Below, piece by piece: positions 34,477-46,760 of a DNA stretch of 64,000 bases. Position numbers and translations under genes: made by a program. The notes below the pieces were generated by a model. The model saw only the letters and a program-made list of their open reading frames with translations. It did not search any database and was not told the DNA's origin. Position 1 is the stretch's first letter; each line of letters begins with the position of its first letter. Origin of the DNA: Dichotomocladium elegans (Eukaryota > Mucoromycota > Mucoromycetes > Mucorales > Lichtheimiaceae). The stretch lies in contig JAIXMN010000042.1 in NCBI GenBank assembly GCA_025716815.1, forward strand, positions 62,001 through 126,000. The letters run 5' to 3'.

Positions 34477-36490
34477 TCAAAGGCCGGAAGGGAAAAAGAC
34501 AGCGTGATGCTTGTGCACAAATGCTGTAACGTCTTTGGACAGATCCTTGCGCATGATCTTGAGTAGCTGGCTGACTTCTGGATTCCGCACGGCTAGAAAC
34601 AGTGGCTTGATGGACTTGTAGATATCAAGGCCCATGTCGCCCAAACGGAGGAGGATGTAATACAGGATGGGCTGGCCGGCCCATGACAGACAGGCGCGTA
34701 CGAGCTTCTGCATCATCGACAGCTCAGGTCTGCGCTTGACCATGCGGTTCAGAAAGATGAGCGAGTAGAGACCGTAGAGCATCGGCGCGGCCACCCCCGC
34801 CACAATGATCTTCCATGTCGCAAGCACGTCCTTGCCAGTGATCTTGACCATCGATCCTGCTAGGGCCTCTATTGTTCTGTTGGATTCCTACCAACTTGAA
34901 TCTATTCTTTTGGCACTTGCCTCGTTGCTTTTTCTTGCTAATGTAATCCGTTGCCCAAATGAGCGGCAGATTGAGAAGGAATCTGTTCCGTTCATCATAA
35001 GAAAATGAGCTCCCCGCCCTGCTCTTTCTTGATGAAGATAAAGATCCATCCCCCCCCTTCCCAACCTTTCACACTTACGCAGGCGCTCCCAGTCCGCCCA
35101 ATACCGCCAATTTGCACAGCCGTTGAATCAGCAGCGCAGCAGCGCGCACCGGCGTGATATCCAGTTTGTCGACCTGATGGTCCCGGATGCCAAAGAAGGA
35201 CAGGGTGTCGTTGTATAGACGGACCTTGCGCATCAGCGTGTCCATCTCGCCCGTGGCGTCGACGCCCCTCAGCTTCGACCAGCCGGTGACGAAGTTGCGG
35301 TCCAGCTGAACTGCCTCGTCGATCGACTGCTTGCGGCCCGCGTACAGCCGGCGGGCAGCCTGAATCACGAGGAGCGTGTCAAAATCAGGCGCATTGACCG
35401 TCACTGCGCGGAACGCTTCGTCGCTCTGATCCAGGACGTGCGTGATGGCCTCCCGCTTGGCCTTGCCGCCCTGCCGGTACTTTTCGACATCGGCAGGATC
35501 CACCTCCAGCGGCTGCCCAAACGACACAACCGCACGTGAGCGGAATCGGTCCGGATGAAAGTAGTTGAGTCCCACAGGCACGATCTTGAGTGGCAGATCT
35601 GGCTGTTCGGCAAGTGCACCCAATGCCATGATCGCGAACCCGGCTACATAGGTTGGTTAGAAAACCATGCGAGGGTTCTCCCTCTCCACTTTTTTTTTTT
35701 ACCTTTCAAAGGCAACATCTCGGATCGGTCATGGCTACCTCCCTCAGGAAAGACCGTGACGCACTCGTGCCGAAAGATGGTATCATGAACCTCGCGAAAG
35801 ACGCCTGACTGGTCGACGTGGGGGCTCACGCGGAAGGATTCGTACGCGCCCTTTTGGGCATTGGGGATCGCATGGGTGAGTTCGAGATGCGTATCGGACA
35901 CAACACGCGCCACATGGCCCTTGAGGCCTGCCCCAAAGTACACAAAGTCGCGTGGCCGGACCTCCTCCACGAATTGCGTCCCAAGCCCTCGGAGTACAAG
36001 CGGATTCTCACTGGGGTCGTACACCACCACCCCTCGGCCTGGATGGACAATATCTTGGGGTCGTACAACAGGAACTATTCAACACCCCATCCCGCCGGTT
36101 TTATTAATCATCAAACAGCTTTTATAAACATGTCATAGGCACACACACACACACACACACAAAGCCGCCGTAGCCCACTCACTCACTCGCTTTGAGAATC
36201 TTTCCAACATGCCCAATCAGCGGCCGATGGTACGACGAAGAGGCCATCAGGACATAGGAATGCCGAGGGTTGAGACTGAACAGCGTAACCCCGTCAATAA
36301 ACTGGTTCGCATGAGGACCCACAATGAATATGCAGGGATCAGTGGGAGGTACAAGATGCGCTCCCGTTGTCTGGATCTCGCGGAAGAATAAATGGGCAAT
36401 CGCTCGGAACCCAAAGCGGAAGACTTTGTAAACGACCGGAGGTGCAGGTACCTCTGCTGATCTTTTGGTTGGAGCTGAGGTAGGGATCAT
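34477..36490 (-). CDS. Glycerol-3-phosphate acyltransferase, Gpt2/Sct1 type
   Basis: Exons 36490..36187, 36074..35703, 35643..35079, 35018..34921, 34859..34477; phases close to 573 aa. The acyltransferase block has the catalytic HANQFID (His60-Asp66), the form of the HX4D motif used by yeast Sct1/Gpt2, and the phosphate-binding FPEGGSHD (about residues 210-217). GFAIMALGA and VPVGLNYFHPDRFRSR then follow. The C-terminal part carries hydrophobic segments (KIIVAGVAAPMLYGLYSLIF and a later amphipathic stretch) that anchor it in the ER. It should make lysophosphatidic acid, the first step of glycerolipid synthesis. Exon 4 (RNRFLLNLPLIWATDYISKK) is needed to keep frame and ends at a GC donor (GCAAGTGCC). 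Shorter than yeast Sct1, without its long acidic tail. Confidence 0.88.
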
Positions 36491-36770
36491 TAAAGGAATG
36501 GAGAAGCGTTGAAAAGAAAAAGGAGGGGAAGGGGGGGGAAGAAGGACGAAAAAAGTGAGGTAATACTGTATGAAGTGTGCTTGTGTGCGGATGCTCACTA
36601 TTAAAAAAAATCACATTGAGTGGCATTCAGTCTTCCACTCCCCACACTTCTCCAAAAACAGCAATGAACCTGGCTGCCATGTGACACGTCTCATTTTATT
36701 ATTATTAACGATGCAAAAGAATGGGATGAAGTGAGTGCGAGCAAGTAAAACATAAAAAAAAATATACAAA

Positions 36771-37227
36771 TTAGTCTTGAGGCATGGATGTGGGCGGTGG
36801 TGGTGGTTGTGCATCACTTTGTGGTTGTTGTTGTTGCTGCGATGGGGATGACAATGATGATTGTTGCTGCTGTTGCTGCTGCTGCTGTTGTTGTTGTTGT
36901 TGATGGTGTAATTGAAGTAGCTGCTGGACCTGCAGACGCTGCAACTGCTGCTGCTGCGCTGCCAAAATCGCCGCTGCTGATATCCCGACATTATTTCCAC
37001 TGCCTGCTGCTGCTGCTGCTGCTGCATTAGCAGCCATGAAGGCTGCTAGTTGCTGAGGCGAAGGTATAGCGACGGGGGGTCGATTGACCGTAGCAGGGTT
37101 TGGACTCGCCACGAGCGGAGGTTGGCCAGCAGAAGTAGGTACTACAGGCGAAGAGCCAGACGGAGATATGGTAGTTGGGATAGTTACTGGGGCCGGTGGA
37201 GTAGCTTGTTGTAGTGGCGGTTGCTGC

Positions 37228-37280
<53 letters not shown>

Positions 37281-37736
37281 AACAGCGCGTAGTTGTGCAA
37301 AATACCGCTGGATCTGTGCTTGCTGAGCAGGTGGAAGTTGCTGCATGGGATATCCTAATTGCATCAATCGCTGGGCTAGAAGAAGAGGATTCATTTGCGC
37401 CGCTGCAGCAGCAGCGTTGGCAGCGTTGATGGGAGTGGATGGATTACTTCCATTGTTTAATGGCGTTTGCTGTTGTTGTGGTTGTGGTTGTGGTTGTGAT
37501 GGCGACACTGATCCTACAACGTTGGTGCCTGAAAAGAATGATTAAATAATTTCTCTGAAAAACTGGAGTAAATGCTAATACCTTGTGACGGGAATTGCTG
37601 AACATTAGGGAGAGTACCAGGATGTTGAATTTGCTGTACCGGTACTTGTTGTGCTGGGGATTGTGTTTGCGTCTGAGCCTGAGCCTGAGCCTGAGCCCGA
37701 GCCTGAGCTTGCGCCTGAGCCTGAGCCTGAGCCTGG

Positions 37737-37798
<62 letters not shown>

Positions 37799-37835
37799 TT
37801 GAGCTTGAGCTTGAGCTTGAGCTTGAGCTTGAGCT

Positions 37836-37921
<86 letters not shown>

Positions 37922-40900
37922 GGCGACAGCCATGAGCGCCATTTGTTGTTGCTGCCTAAGAAGCTGTAGCTGCGCTGTGCCAGCTGGGTATCGATTCAAC
38001 TGTGGCACACCATTGGACTGTGGAGCAGAGGCAGCGGCATTAGGTATGGCAAGCTGTGGTTGCTGCTGCTGTTGTTGCTGCTGTGAAGGCCTGGTTGCTG
38101 ATGTTTGTTGTGTACCGTTAGGAGCGGGCGAGGAAGCTGTCGGAACAGCAGCCTGGGTCTGACCCTGAGGTAAATTTACACGATTATTTGGCTGTTGCTG
38201 CGTCGCAGCTGGTCGTGGTGGCTGTGACATCCCCTAAAAGAGACAATGAATGTCAGCCATTTCTCTTTGCAATACAAAATGAAAGGCGCCTACTGGTAAA
38301 CTCTGTACACCTAGACCGTAGGCTGCCGTCAACTGTCGCTGATCCCAGAGCATCTGGGTCATCTGACGATCTCGTTGAGCTTTGTGGATGCTCAGTTCCA
38401 TTGCTGTTGGCAGTCGTTGTCCGCTTGCATTCATCCCATGCGTTTCAACAGCACTCCGTGGAGCTGGCGCAGATGCTTTAATAGTGTCAGCATCATCCAT
38501 GCGCTAGATCTACCGGCATTTAATTTTTATTGCACTTACTCGTCGCCTTTTGGGCCTCCTCGCGCTTCTTCTGGCTTCGTTTGATAGCCTCAAAGACATT
38601 GTATTGCCTCTGTCGCCGTTTTGCTGTATCAAACTTGCGAAGATTTTGCCGTCTTGTCGCCTCCTTTTTAAGTTTGGCAATGTGTCCTTGAGATACCTGG
38701 CCAGACACCGTCGTAAGGTTGTTTTGCTTCCATCGCTCATAACACTCCCATGACGCTCGTGTTGTGCCGGTAATCGATCCACGAATCGAATTGAACGCAT
38801 CCGTAATCAGGTCCCAATTGAACCCGTATTGAAGAATAAGAGAAATCAGACATAGATCATCATCCTCCGTCCATCCAGTCGCAGAAGAACGCGGCATATC
38901 CGGCTGGTGCGGCGCACGTGGTTGGGAAGCAGGGATGTCTCTGATCTTTCTCGGGGTAAATATAGCTGAAAGAAAGTATACGGTGTTAAGTAATCATCCA
39001 CGTCTTGTTCTTCGTTTTCACAACTTACATGAAGTTTGAGGTGACATGTCATACCGTTCATTACGAGGCAGTCTGGGCGCAAGACGCTGATTATCCTGAT
39101 CCATAAATGGGCAGATGTTGATTTGCTCTCCATCGATTTTGCGTTTCCGGCTAAGGTATGGAATAGCTGCGGCGGCAGACCTGATACCACTCTTCTTAAG
39201 TATCATTTTCTTGGTTGAGAGACTAGAAATAGGATTGATGCGACCGTATTCGAGCTCGTTAAAGTAGACGTCGTCATGTACAGGATTTGGTGGTTCAAAG
39301 GCGAGAAGATCGGGGAAGAGGATATTGATATCGAGAGGCGGGCCCTCAAGAGGGAACGAAAAGATGGGGATGTTCGGATCGAGCGCAAGTATGGCAGATC
39401 GATAAGCCTGTATGGCAGCCTGCGCTGCTGCTACTAGAGTGGCGTCATTGTCTTCTTCGCAAGGCACTGATGGCAAATCGACAGGTGTACCTACTGGCTC
39501 CAAATCTGCAACAAGCAATTGCTGCGGTGGAGTCGGTAATGTAGGCTGTGAAATCGAATCGAAGTCTTCAGTTTTAATCAAAGGCATTTGCTCATCCTGC
39601 AAGGTGTCCGGTGAGGGAGCACTATGAAAGTGATGTGGATTGCTGCTGTTTTGTTCGTCGAGCTCTTGCTGTAGCGTGAGCCGTGGTGGAGGAATTCTCG
39701 TCTTAACGCAGACTGAGGATTTATCCTCTGTCCAGTGCCACTCCATCACTGCCCGGGAAATCGTGTACGCCATTGCAACCTTCCATTTCCGTTCTTCTTT
39801 AAAATCGGTGCGCATCCATTTCTACACCGAGTATACAATAAATAAGCTGAATCCATGTTTTTTTTTTCCTTTTTCCGCAAGAGTACCCACCATTTCATCC
39901 AAGAGGATATCCCAATGGGTTTTTGATCGAGGTGAAGCTTTGTGTCGTTTAGGTTGCCGTAGACTCCATAGATTCTTCTTTTTTAAATCTTCAATCTTTT
40001 GCACAGCCTTAATCGATCGCAACTCATCCCAAGCAAGCTATAATCCTCGGAAACTTCAATCAATAAGGAATGACTATACTCTTAAAACCTTTACGAAAGA
40101 TTTACCGTCCAATCGCGCGTCGTAACTATCCTTTGAGCGGTCTGGATTGCCTTATATAGCGGTTGTGCATTTGCATGGAGGTACCAGGCAAACAGATCAA
40201 ATTGGCCTTCTTTTTGAGATAAAAGGTCATGAAGTTTCACGCCATTATACGTCTGGGGAGGATAGTATTGCGCATCCGGCCGACGTGCGACTGCAAGAGC
40301 CACCGCCGCTCGTTGTTGCGTCGGACGCTTTGTCTTGGTCGTGAGGCCCCCCGTCTCAGTTTGCATCGCCGGGGGTGTTCGTTTCTCTTTCCGTGGCTCA
40401 GTCATGGATATATTGTTATGCTATTAATCATGTTTGCAAGTAAGGACGAGACACTGAGAGCAGTTTGTATTCCACGAGAGGGCGCTTTCGACTTACATCT
40501 AGGCCAGAGAGGATCTCCCCTACGCTCTTGTGGCGAATGGCGCCGCTAACGCCTCGCGTAACCATTCGTTCAGGAGGGGGAGGGACACGGCGGGCAATTC
40601 TTTTCTCCGTTGAAGATGACGACTGGTCATCTTGCTGCTTTATCGCACTGCATAGAGGCATCTTATTAGGACCATACACAGAAAGTTAGAAGGGCCAGAT
40701 GGACTTGCCCTGATAAGCGAGACTGCTCGAGAAAAGCGTTGAACCGGTCAGTGTCAATCGCGTTGTGTCCGTTTTCCAAGAATCGTGTAAATGCGTCAAG
40801 ATCGCTGTATTCACTCGATAATATAAATAATTCGCGAAATAGCCGATCTCGGTACTTGGAAAGTGCTCTGCAGAGTTGTATAGAAATAAGTGGGTCGGTC

Positions 40901-41234
40901 GAAGAGATGCGTATCGTGAATCACACATACTCAAGTTGCTCATGTCTTTTTTGTTCAGCATGCATTCGCAAGGTCCGAATCATAACGTCCTCCTATCAAT
41001 ATAATTTAATAAGGTTATATCCCCAATACTATCACACTTGTCTCTTAAAGTGTCGATTGTGCACGTTACCGAGCTGTCGCCGTTTTGGGCTATTACATCG
41101 GCGCCGGTCATCATCGTGGTGGTCGTCAAGCCGGCAGGAGTCGGGGCATCAGTGGTAGTAGCGGTAGAATTGAGCGCAGCGTGCTTTTCTGGAGTGGTGG
41201 AGCCGACGGGTCGATCAGATATCTCTGCTGCCAT
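36771..41234 (-). CDS. EAF1: NuA4 histone acetyltransferase subunit Eaf1/Vid21 (HSA-SANT protein)
   Basis: Eleven exons: 41234..41070, 40992..40927, 40854..40709, 40647..40497, 40420..40106, 40037..39891, 39821..39029, 38965..38540, 38475..38294, 38233..37582, 37528..36771; phases close to 1,266 aa. The conserved parts are [19 protein letters not shown], an HSA domain (about residues 255-350; ends [19 protein letters not shown]), a SANT/Myb domain at about 625-680 ([18 protein letters not shown]), then [13 protein letters not shown] and [13 protein letters not shown]. The last third is Gln-rich: a Gln-Ala hexanucleotide tract and several poly-Gln runs. Eaf1 is the scaffold of NuA4; HSA binds actin-related proteins and SANT binds chromatin. 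Intron 3 has a GC donor (GCAAGT). The exon 9 acceptor (AAAG) was chosen by phase because the nearer one leaves a 36-bp intron out of frame. Confidence 0.88.
37210..37281 (-). repeat. CAG/CAA run (polyglutamine) in EAF1
   Basis: On the minus strand this reads as an uninterrupted Gln run within the C-terminal region of Eaf1; further shorter Gln runs lie at 36,865-36,900 and 38,060-38,085. Confidence 0.9.
37672..37926 (-). repeat. Hexanucleotide repeat encoding (Gln-Ala)n in EAF1
   Basis: About 42 tandem hexamers, mostly CTGAGC on the plus strand, with a central block of TTGAGC variants at about 37,797-37,840. On the minus strand it encodes alternating Gln and Ala, in frame with EAF1. The phase is a multiple of 3, so length change would not break the gene. 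Confidence 0.95.
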
Positions 41235-43511
41235 AATATAAAACCGTATGATGTGGCCTCGGGTTTGCGTGCGTTATTGAAAGAAAGAGGGGTATCTTCC
41301 TTTCCTTTGGGTTGAATAGATAGCCGCCTACCAGGAATGTGTCTTCAGGAGAAAAGACGCTCTACAAGTATGCAAGCCAAGTGGTTTGTGTGAGCGTATG
41401 TGTGAGAAGGCTTCTCCCCAGCTTCGCCTCCTCTCCCCCAACAAAAAAGAAAACGAGAGCGAACGGAAGAACGGAGATATTCGTTCAAAAAAAATATCTG
41501 TCTTTTTTCACGATCGTCAATCGTCTTCTTTCTTTCTTTTTCTCTCGCTTTTTGTAGGAATTCTGTTCATTCCTCCACATCCAACCCAAGAATCCCTTTT
41601 CTCCGCGCAGCAATTCAAGCACCCCTAATTTTGCCGTTCATTTTGCGATGGCCCACACGACTGGCCAGAACTGCAAATTGAAAACTGCAAAGTAGCCTAG
41701 GCCTGAGATCGTCCCATTCCTAACAGTATTAATTACCTGAAATGGGTAGAACTGGCGATGGTGTCGAATGCGTGTTCCTTTTTTTCGTTATTATTTTTCT
41801 TTGACAAGGCGAAAAAAAAAAAAGAAAAGCCTCGGAACTGAATATTTTTCGTGAGACTCCGCATTATTTATTTAAACCATGTTTCTTTTGTGGCAAAATG
41901 CAAAAGCTCACAAGCTCACAGCAGGACATCGACGTTCTGCATAATCCTTTTTCCCCACCTCACCCCTCATACAGCCCCTGTTCTATTACTGTTGCAGCGT
42001 GGGATTGGGAATATCTTTCAGAGATAATATCCAAATAGGAATAGAGAGCAAACTGATAGTAAGTAAGACGATTAGGTTAACCGGCGGACTTGAATGTTTC
42101 AACATTCCCAAGACTCACATGAAACCTAAACTGCATTATATCCAATCAAGGAAAGCCATGATATGAAATCGCTTCAGGGTGATTGGCTGCATTGCTTGGA
42201 GTCTGAATTTTTCCACTCCGCGCAAGCGAAGGGAGTGGGAAGCGCGAGATCGAATACTGCAGGCATACATTATCGATACGGCTTGTGTGTGGTTCAAACA
42301 CTATGGTGTTTAAATATGCTCATTAATAAACATATTAGACACCATCGAAACCAAAACGTGTGGCAGACCAGGACGAATAAAGTCGGGTCGCACTGAACTT
42401 GGGATAGAAGGTATCGCTGCATACTTCTACTGATATGGATCCAGAGAAAAAAGTCACCGCCCATTCGTAACAACACGACGCTAGAATGCATAAAAAGAGA
42501 TACTGCACACATGGAAGGGAGAGATAGCATATATTCTGGAATACTATCAAAACTTGCACTGCTTGCACTGTCCCCTATATTACAATCATCTGAAATCTAC
42601 ACCCGATGTCAATGAGTGTCCTTTGGAAAGAAGAGAGAACAGAATCTGTATCAACAACGTCTGACCGCAAGCCCATTGATCACACTTGGGTTACTGTAAT
42701 CCAATCCAGAATAAAGCATCATCGGTACAGAAGGAAATGTTACAGTATATGCTTCTTGGCTTTATTGCAAATGACCGCCATATTCTACCGTTACCAACGT
42801 TCTGGCGATTGCATCGTGATGATTCCGACAGCAATCCCGATGAAGATCCCCAGACTGGCGCAAAGATCAAGTATTTGCTTCAGCTGGAGCATTTGTCTGA
42901 CGACTCAATATCTGAAGATGAAGATGATGGTGCTTCTGAGACAACAACGTGGTGCCGGTGACGGGATCATGGAGGCATTGGTACTACAATACTACTTTAT
43001 TTTCAAAAATAAATGTCGTAAACAAGATAAAATAATGTCGCATTGAATTATATAAATTTGTCGTATCAATAGGCAAAAAGATTTCGCATCCATGGATTAA
43101 AACCTGTTAGTCAACAGAAAAACACTACTCCTCCATACGCTTTAACTTACACTCAAGGGCCCCGAAGGACCCAGGAGTTATCCTGGGTAGTCCCGGCGAT
43201 AACCGGGACGGAGAGACAGGAGGAGAGAGCCAGCACACCAGAAGAGAGCGAAATGGGGCCTGCGGTGGCAGCGAAAAAGAGCGGAAGGAGCGGAAGGGTG
43301 TTCAGGAACTCCTCTCTTCCATGGCTCATCAAGCACGGGTACGATTGGTTAATCTATAAAAGATAGTGGATGTTAGTTGCAATAAAATAATTTGGTATTA
43401 TAGCGATCATACCGGATAAGACCATGGAAGAGAGGGTCGGGATCAAGTCGATGGAGAAAGGAGATTTCTCAGTTGTCCATTATTTATAGGAAATCAAGGA
43501 GGAGCAGAAGA
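41235..43511. other. Intergenic region upstream of EAF1, with repeat fragments
   Basis: Contains the EAF1 promoter. A short stretch at about 42,697-42,735 (CCAATCCAGAATAA...) is shared with 53,383-53,420 inside the segmental duplication. A plus-strand frame at 42686-42961 (ends HLSDDSISEDEDDGASETTT) resembles the acidic tail of a mobile-element protein but is not identified. 43,150-43,500 is related to 17,085-17,300. Confidence 0.4.
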
Positions 43512-43862
43512 AATTTCTTTGTGATAAACGATGCTGCAGTAGATACAGTGGCGAATCATATGCTCTTTTCATCGACTCGCTGATCCTTTAATCGGTACAG
43601 GAGCTTGGAAACGTCCTGTTATTGCATTCCGAGAGTACTTGCATAATTTCTTTGTGATGAACGATGCTGCAGTAAATACAGCGGCGGATCACGATTTTCA
43701 TCACTCGCTGATACTTTAATCGGTACAGAAGCTTGGAAACGTCCTGTTATTGCATTCGGATAGTACTTGCATAATTTCTTTGTGATGAACGATGCTGCAG
43801 TAAATACAGCGGCGGGTCACATGCTCTTTTCATTGACGATTTCCATCATTTATTGATACTGT
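43512..43862. repeat. Tandem repeat, about 130-bp unit, 2.7 copies
   Basis: Units start at 43512, 43645 and 43773, each beginning AATTTCTTTGTGAT(A/G)AACGA. The third is cut at about 43,860. Units differ by small indels (133 and 128 bp), so this is an older repeat than the 137-bp array. Confidence 0.85.
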
Positions 43863-44337
43863 TTATTTTGGTTTCTTTAGTCCTAGGCGGTTCGCATAGC
43901 GTATTTCAGCAATCGACATACCGTCCGTGGTGCTGTTAGAAACGAAATTGTATTGGGCGTATTCCGAGGTCGGCTTGATAAGAATTGGATGTGCATTTAT
44001 GTTATAGTGGCCGCCTGTTATAGTGATACCCTCGGTTCCAGGAAATCGCATCACTATAATGAATTGGAATAAGCCTTACCTGGTAATTTTGTTCTGTGTG
44101 TATCGCTACAATGAATTATCATGATAATGAATATCATTATCAGGGGCGGCCACTGTACATAATTGATTTCCCGCTGATCCTACCATCTGAATGCTTGTAT
44201 GAGACTAGTCAAATAAGAAAGAATAGATAATATATACTTTCGCGTGGAAAACCGCTTGTTTACTCTCACTCTTTCTTTTTCTTTGATATACTCGTTTCAT
44301 CGACAACCTACCATTACTAAAACAATCGTTCTAAGTA

Positions 44338-45420
44338 TGAACGTTCATCGACCTGAAACCCGCGATCGTACCATGGTTGTGAAAGCATCCATTGACATCA
44401 TAGGCTGGAGACAAGAGTACCGCGAAAAGTTGAACCATTTGGTCGACATTGCGAATATAACGACAATGCATGCATACGCACTATCAAAATACATTTTCTC
44501 CACGAGTTCCAAGCCAATGAAAATTTTGACATGAGGGCTTTTATCAACGAAAGATTCTTTGCTGAAGTCTGGCTCGCATTGACCGATTACAAACGACGAG
44601 GCTGTGGCGAGGAAACGACTCGATACCGGAATCTGATTGATGAATACTCGACGCCATACCTCTTATATACAAATTATGAACGACCATCCTTTCCATACTC
44701 CCAGCAATATGCAAATTACGAAGGCGCCAAGATCGTTGCTGCTTACACCAATAATATTCAAATGCGATTCGACCAACATTTTCGACGGGCTAACAATGCC
44801 TTGCTGAATATTCGACAGCGGAAAGAGGAGCTTGAAGAGCAGCTGACTGGCCAAGGTCTGGACCCGACACAAATCAGTCAACGCATCCGAGAGACCATCA
44901 TTACACTCGCAACAACATTTAAGCAGATTGTAGCTCGTCGAAACGTATCCAGAGATGACATCCCCGATGACCCAGCTTATCTTCAGGAAGCTTTCGACGC
45001 CATCCAGCCAATTTTCGATGCCTACACCAGTACCCACGCCTTTGACAACGATAGCATCTACTACGATGCAAAGGCTCATCCAATCCAACATATGGCAGCC
45101 TTTTACCAGATCACTCTCCTTTTTGAGCGACTTCAGCTGCCTGCATTTGCCTGTTTCCCTCTTCTCGGTCATGGTCTCCGTCATACATAATGATTGACGC
45201 AAAAATCATATGGCAAAACATTCTGGGTCGCTCATGGACCAAAAAATTCCCTTATCCTGGCGGATGGGATGAGGTCATCGATTTCTATTCGAAAGCTCTC
45301 AAGTCTTCAGAGAATGAAGTACTTCGATTTCGTGGTACACTTGAAACGGATGGCGTAGGAGTCTCCATTATCAAGTTGGAGGAGCAGTCGGATCACAGTT
45401 GTTCCCATTACGGCAGTTAA
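44338..45420 (+). pseudogene. Frameshifted 5' part of a multicopy Mucorales ORF, possibly Fanzor/TnpB-like
   Basis: Begins MNVHRPETRDRTMVVKAS at 44338, continues after a one-base frameshift near 44,497 (KYIF / HEFQANENFDMRAF) through a long helical region with KAHPIQHMAAFYQITLLFERL. A second frameshift near 45,148 leads to MIDAKIIWQNILGRSWTKKF, and it ends with FRGTLETDGVGVSIIK before a stop at 45418-45420. From memory, Mucorales carry many related ORFs in which the ...TDGVGVSI... segment precedes a RuvC-like nuclease, as in Fanzor proteins. The nuclease core itself is absent here, probably removed by the mariner-like element that starts at the same point. The Fanzor link is inference. Confidence 0.45.
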
Positions 45421-46760
45421 CTAAGCACATATGAGAATGAGAAACGAAACTTTCGAAATCGCTCAACTTTAAGCTGTTGGATGCCTCGCAGATCTATGTT
45501 ATCAACGTCTCGCTTTCCAAGAACCTATTGCATTTAACTTTGCCCTTGACCACTGACCAAAACTGCTCAATAGAATTGAGTTCAGGCGAGTATGGTGGAA
45601 GATAAGCATATCGATATCCCCGAGACTCGATGTATTCAGAAATATCCTAAGCCGTATGGATAGGTGCATTATCCATTACCAACTAATGGCCCTTCATATG
45701 TTCATACTTATCCATCTCGTCCATTGTTGCCTTAAGGAAGCTGAGATGATGTTCAGTTGCAGTTCCTCTGCTCGCAACTTCAGATTGACCTGCCTTCTTC
45801 TTTTCTTGATTGGTGGCTGCGGGAGTCTCAAGCTACATTGAATGATGCCTGATGCTGAGATTGCTCCCACGATTGTGGCTGCCTTTGGTACTGTAACCAC
45901 TGCAGGGGTCCATTTCTTGGACCACACCATGCTGCATTTCATGTTAATATGGAATCCAGACTCATCAAAGAAAAAACGCAGCTTTTGAAGTCGATGTCGG
46001 TCCTATCCCATCTGCATACTCAGTCAAGGCGCTCTTGGATCTTCGCAGCATTATTCCTGTCTATAGGCTGAAACCGAACCATTTTTAATGACAAGTTGCA
46101 TACGTTTTCATAAATCGATGGAGCGTCGTTTTAGATGCTTTGAGACCCTCATATCGTTGGAGCAGCTACTCTAGAACAATGGATGGGTCTTCATTGAGAA
46201 TACGCGAACGGTCCCCCCGTGTTAGGTTTCTTAAAGATGCTGTCAGGGCCCCTTCTTGTACTGTAATGCCCATCGCTGAGCTGAATGAATATGGAGACCT
46301 AGCAGCTGACGCACTCAAGATCTTCTCAAATATCCGTTTGAAAAATCTGACCTTGTCTTGGTCAGTTTATTCTGTGTAACTGCGCTTGATCCCAGCTTCT
46401 TTCATCCGAATGTCTGTATCCTTTCGCTGGGGAATGTGTGTGGGAGTAAGCTCAGGGTTATCTTTGCACAATATGCTACGCAGATATTCAGTGTGAGAAC
46501 AAACGGATTGAAGTGAATACATTTCCTCATCAATGCCATAGTCCATAGGTTCAAAACAGCCACGCTCATCAACGACATGACTTTGGCCATCTTGATAGAA
46601 AATTAGGTTGCCCATTTCAGAATGTTAAAATGTATAAAAGAGAAAGCTTCTTTTTTGTGCGATATCTTTCCGTGTATGTGTGTATTTTTGCAATCCTGCG
46701 ACTTCAGAACTGGCAGAGTGCGACTTTGATTTTGAAAAAGAGTGTATAATCGACGAGCAC
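45421..46760 (-). mobile_element. Degenerate mariner/Tc1-like element, copy 2
   Basis: Read on the minus strand it begins MGNLIFYQDGQSHVVDERG at 46615, the cleanest N terminus of the family here, and continues KEAGIKRSYTEYTDQDK. Then come GISASGIIQCSLRLPQPP, LVMDNAPIHTA flanked by stops, PPYSPELNSIEQFW near 45,600, and a C terminus around SLKLSDFESFVSHSH near 45,440. A block of the DNA-binding region is shortened around 46,170-46,280. It abuts the end of the multicopy ORF at 45,420, consistent with insertion into or deletion of that ORF. Stops and frameshifts make it inactive. Confidence 0.8.

Noticed and set aside
37595..37969. Plus-strand frames of Leu-Ser or Pro-Glu repeats
   Set aside because: Antisense reading of the Gln-Ala hexamer tract of EAF1.
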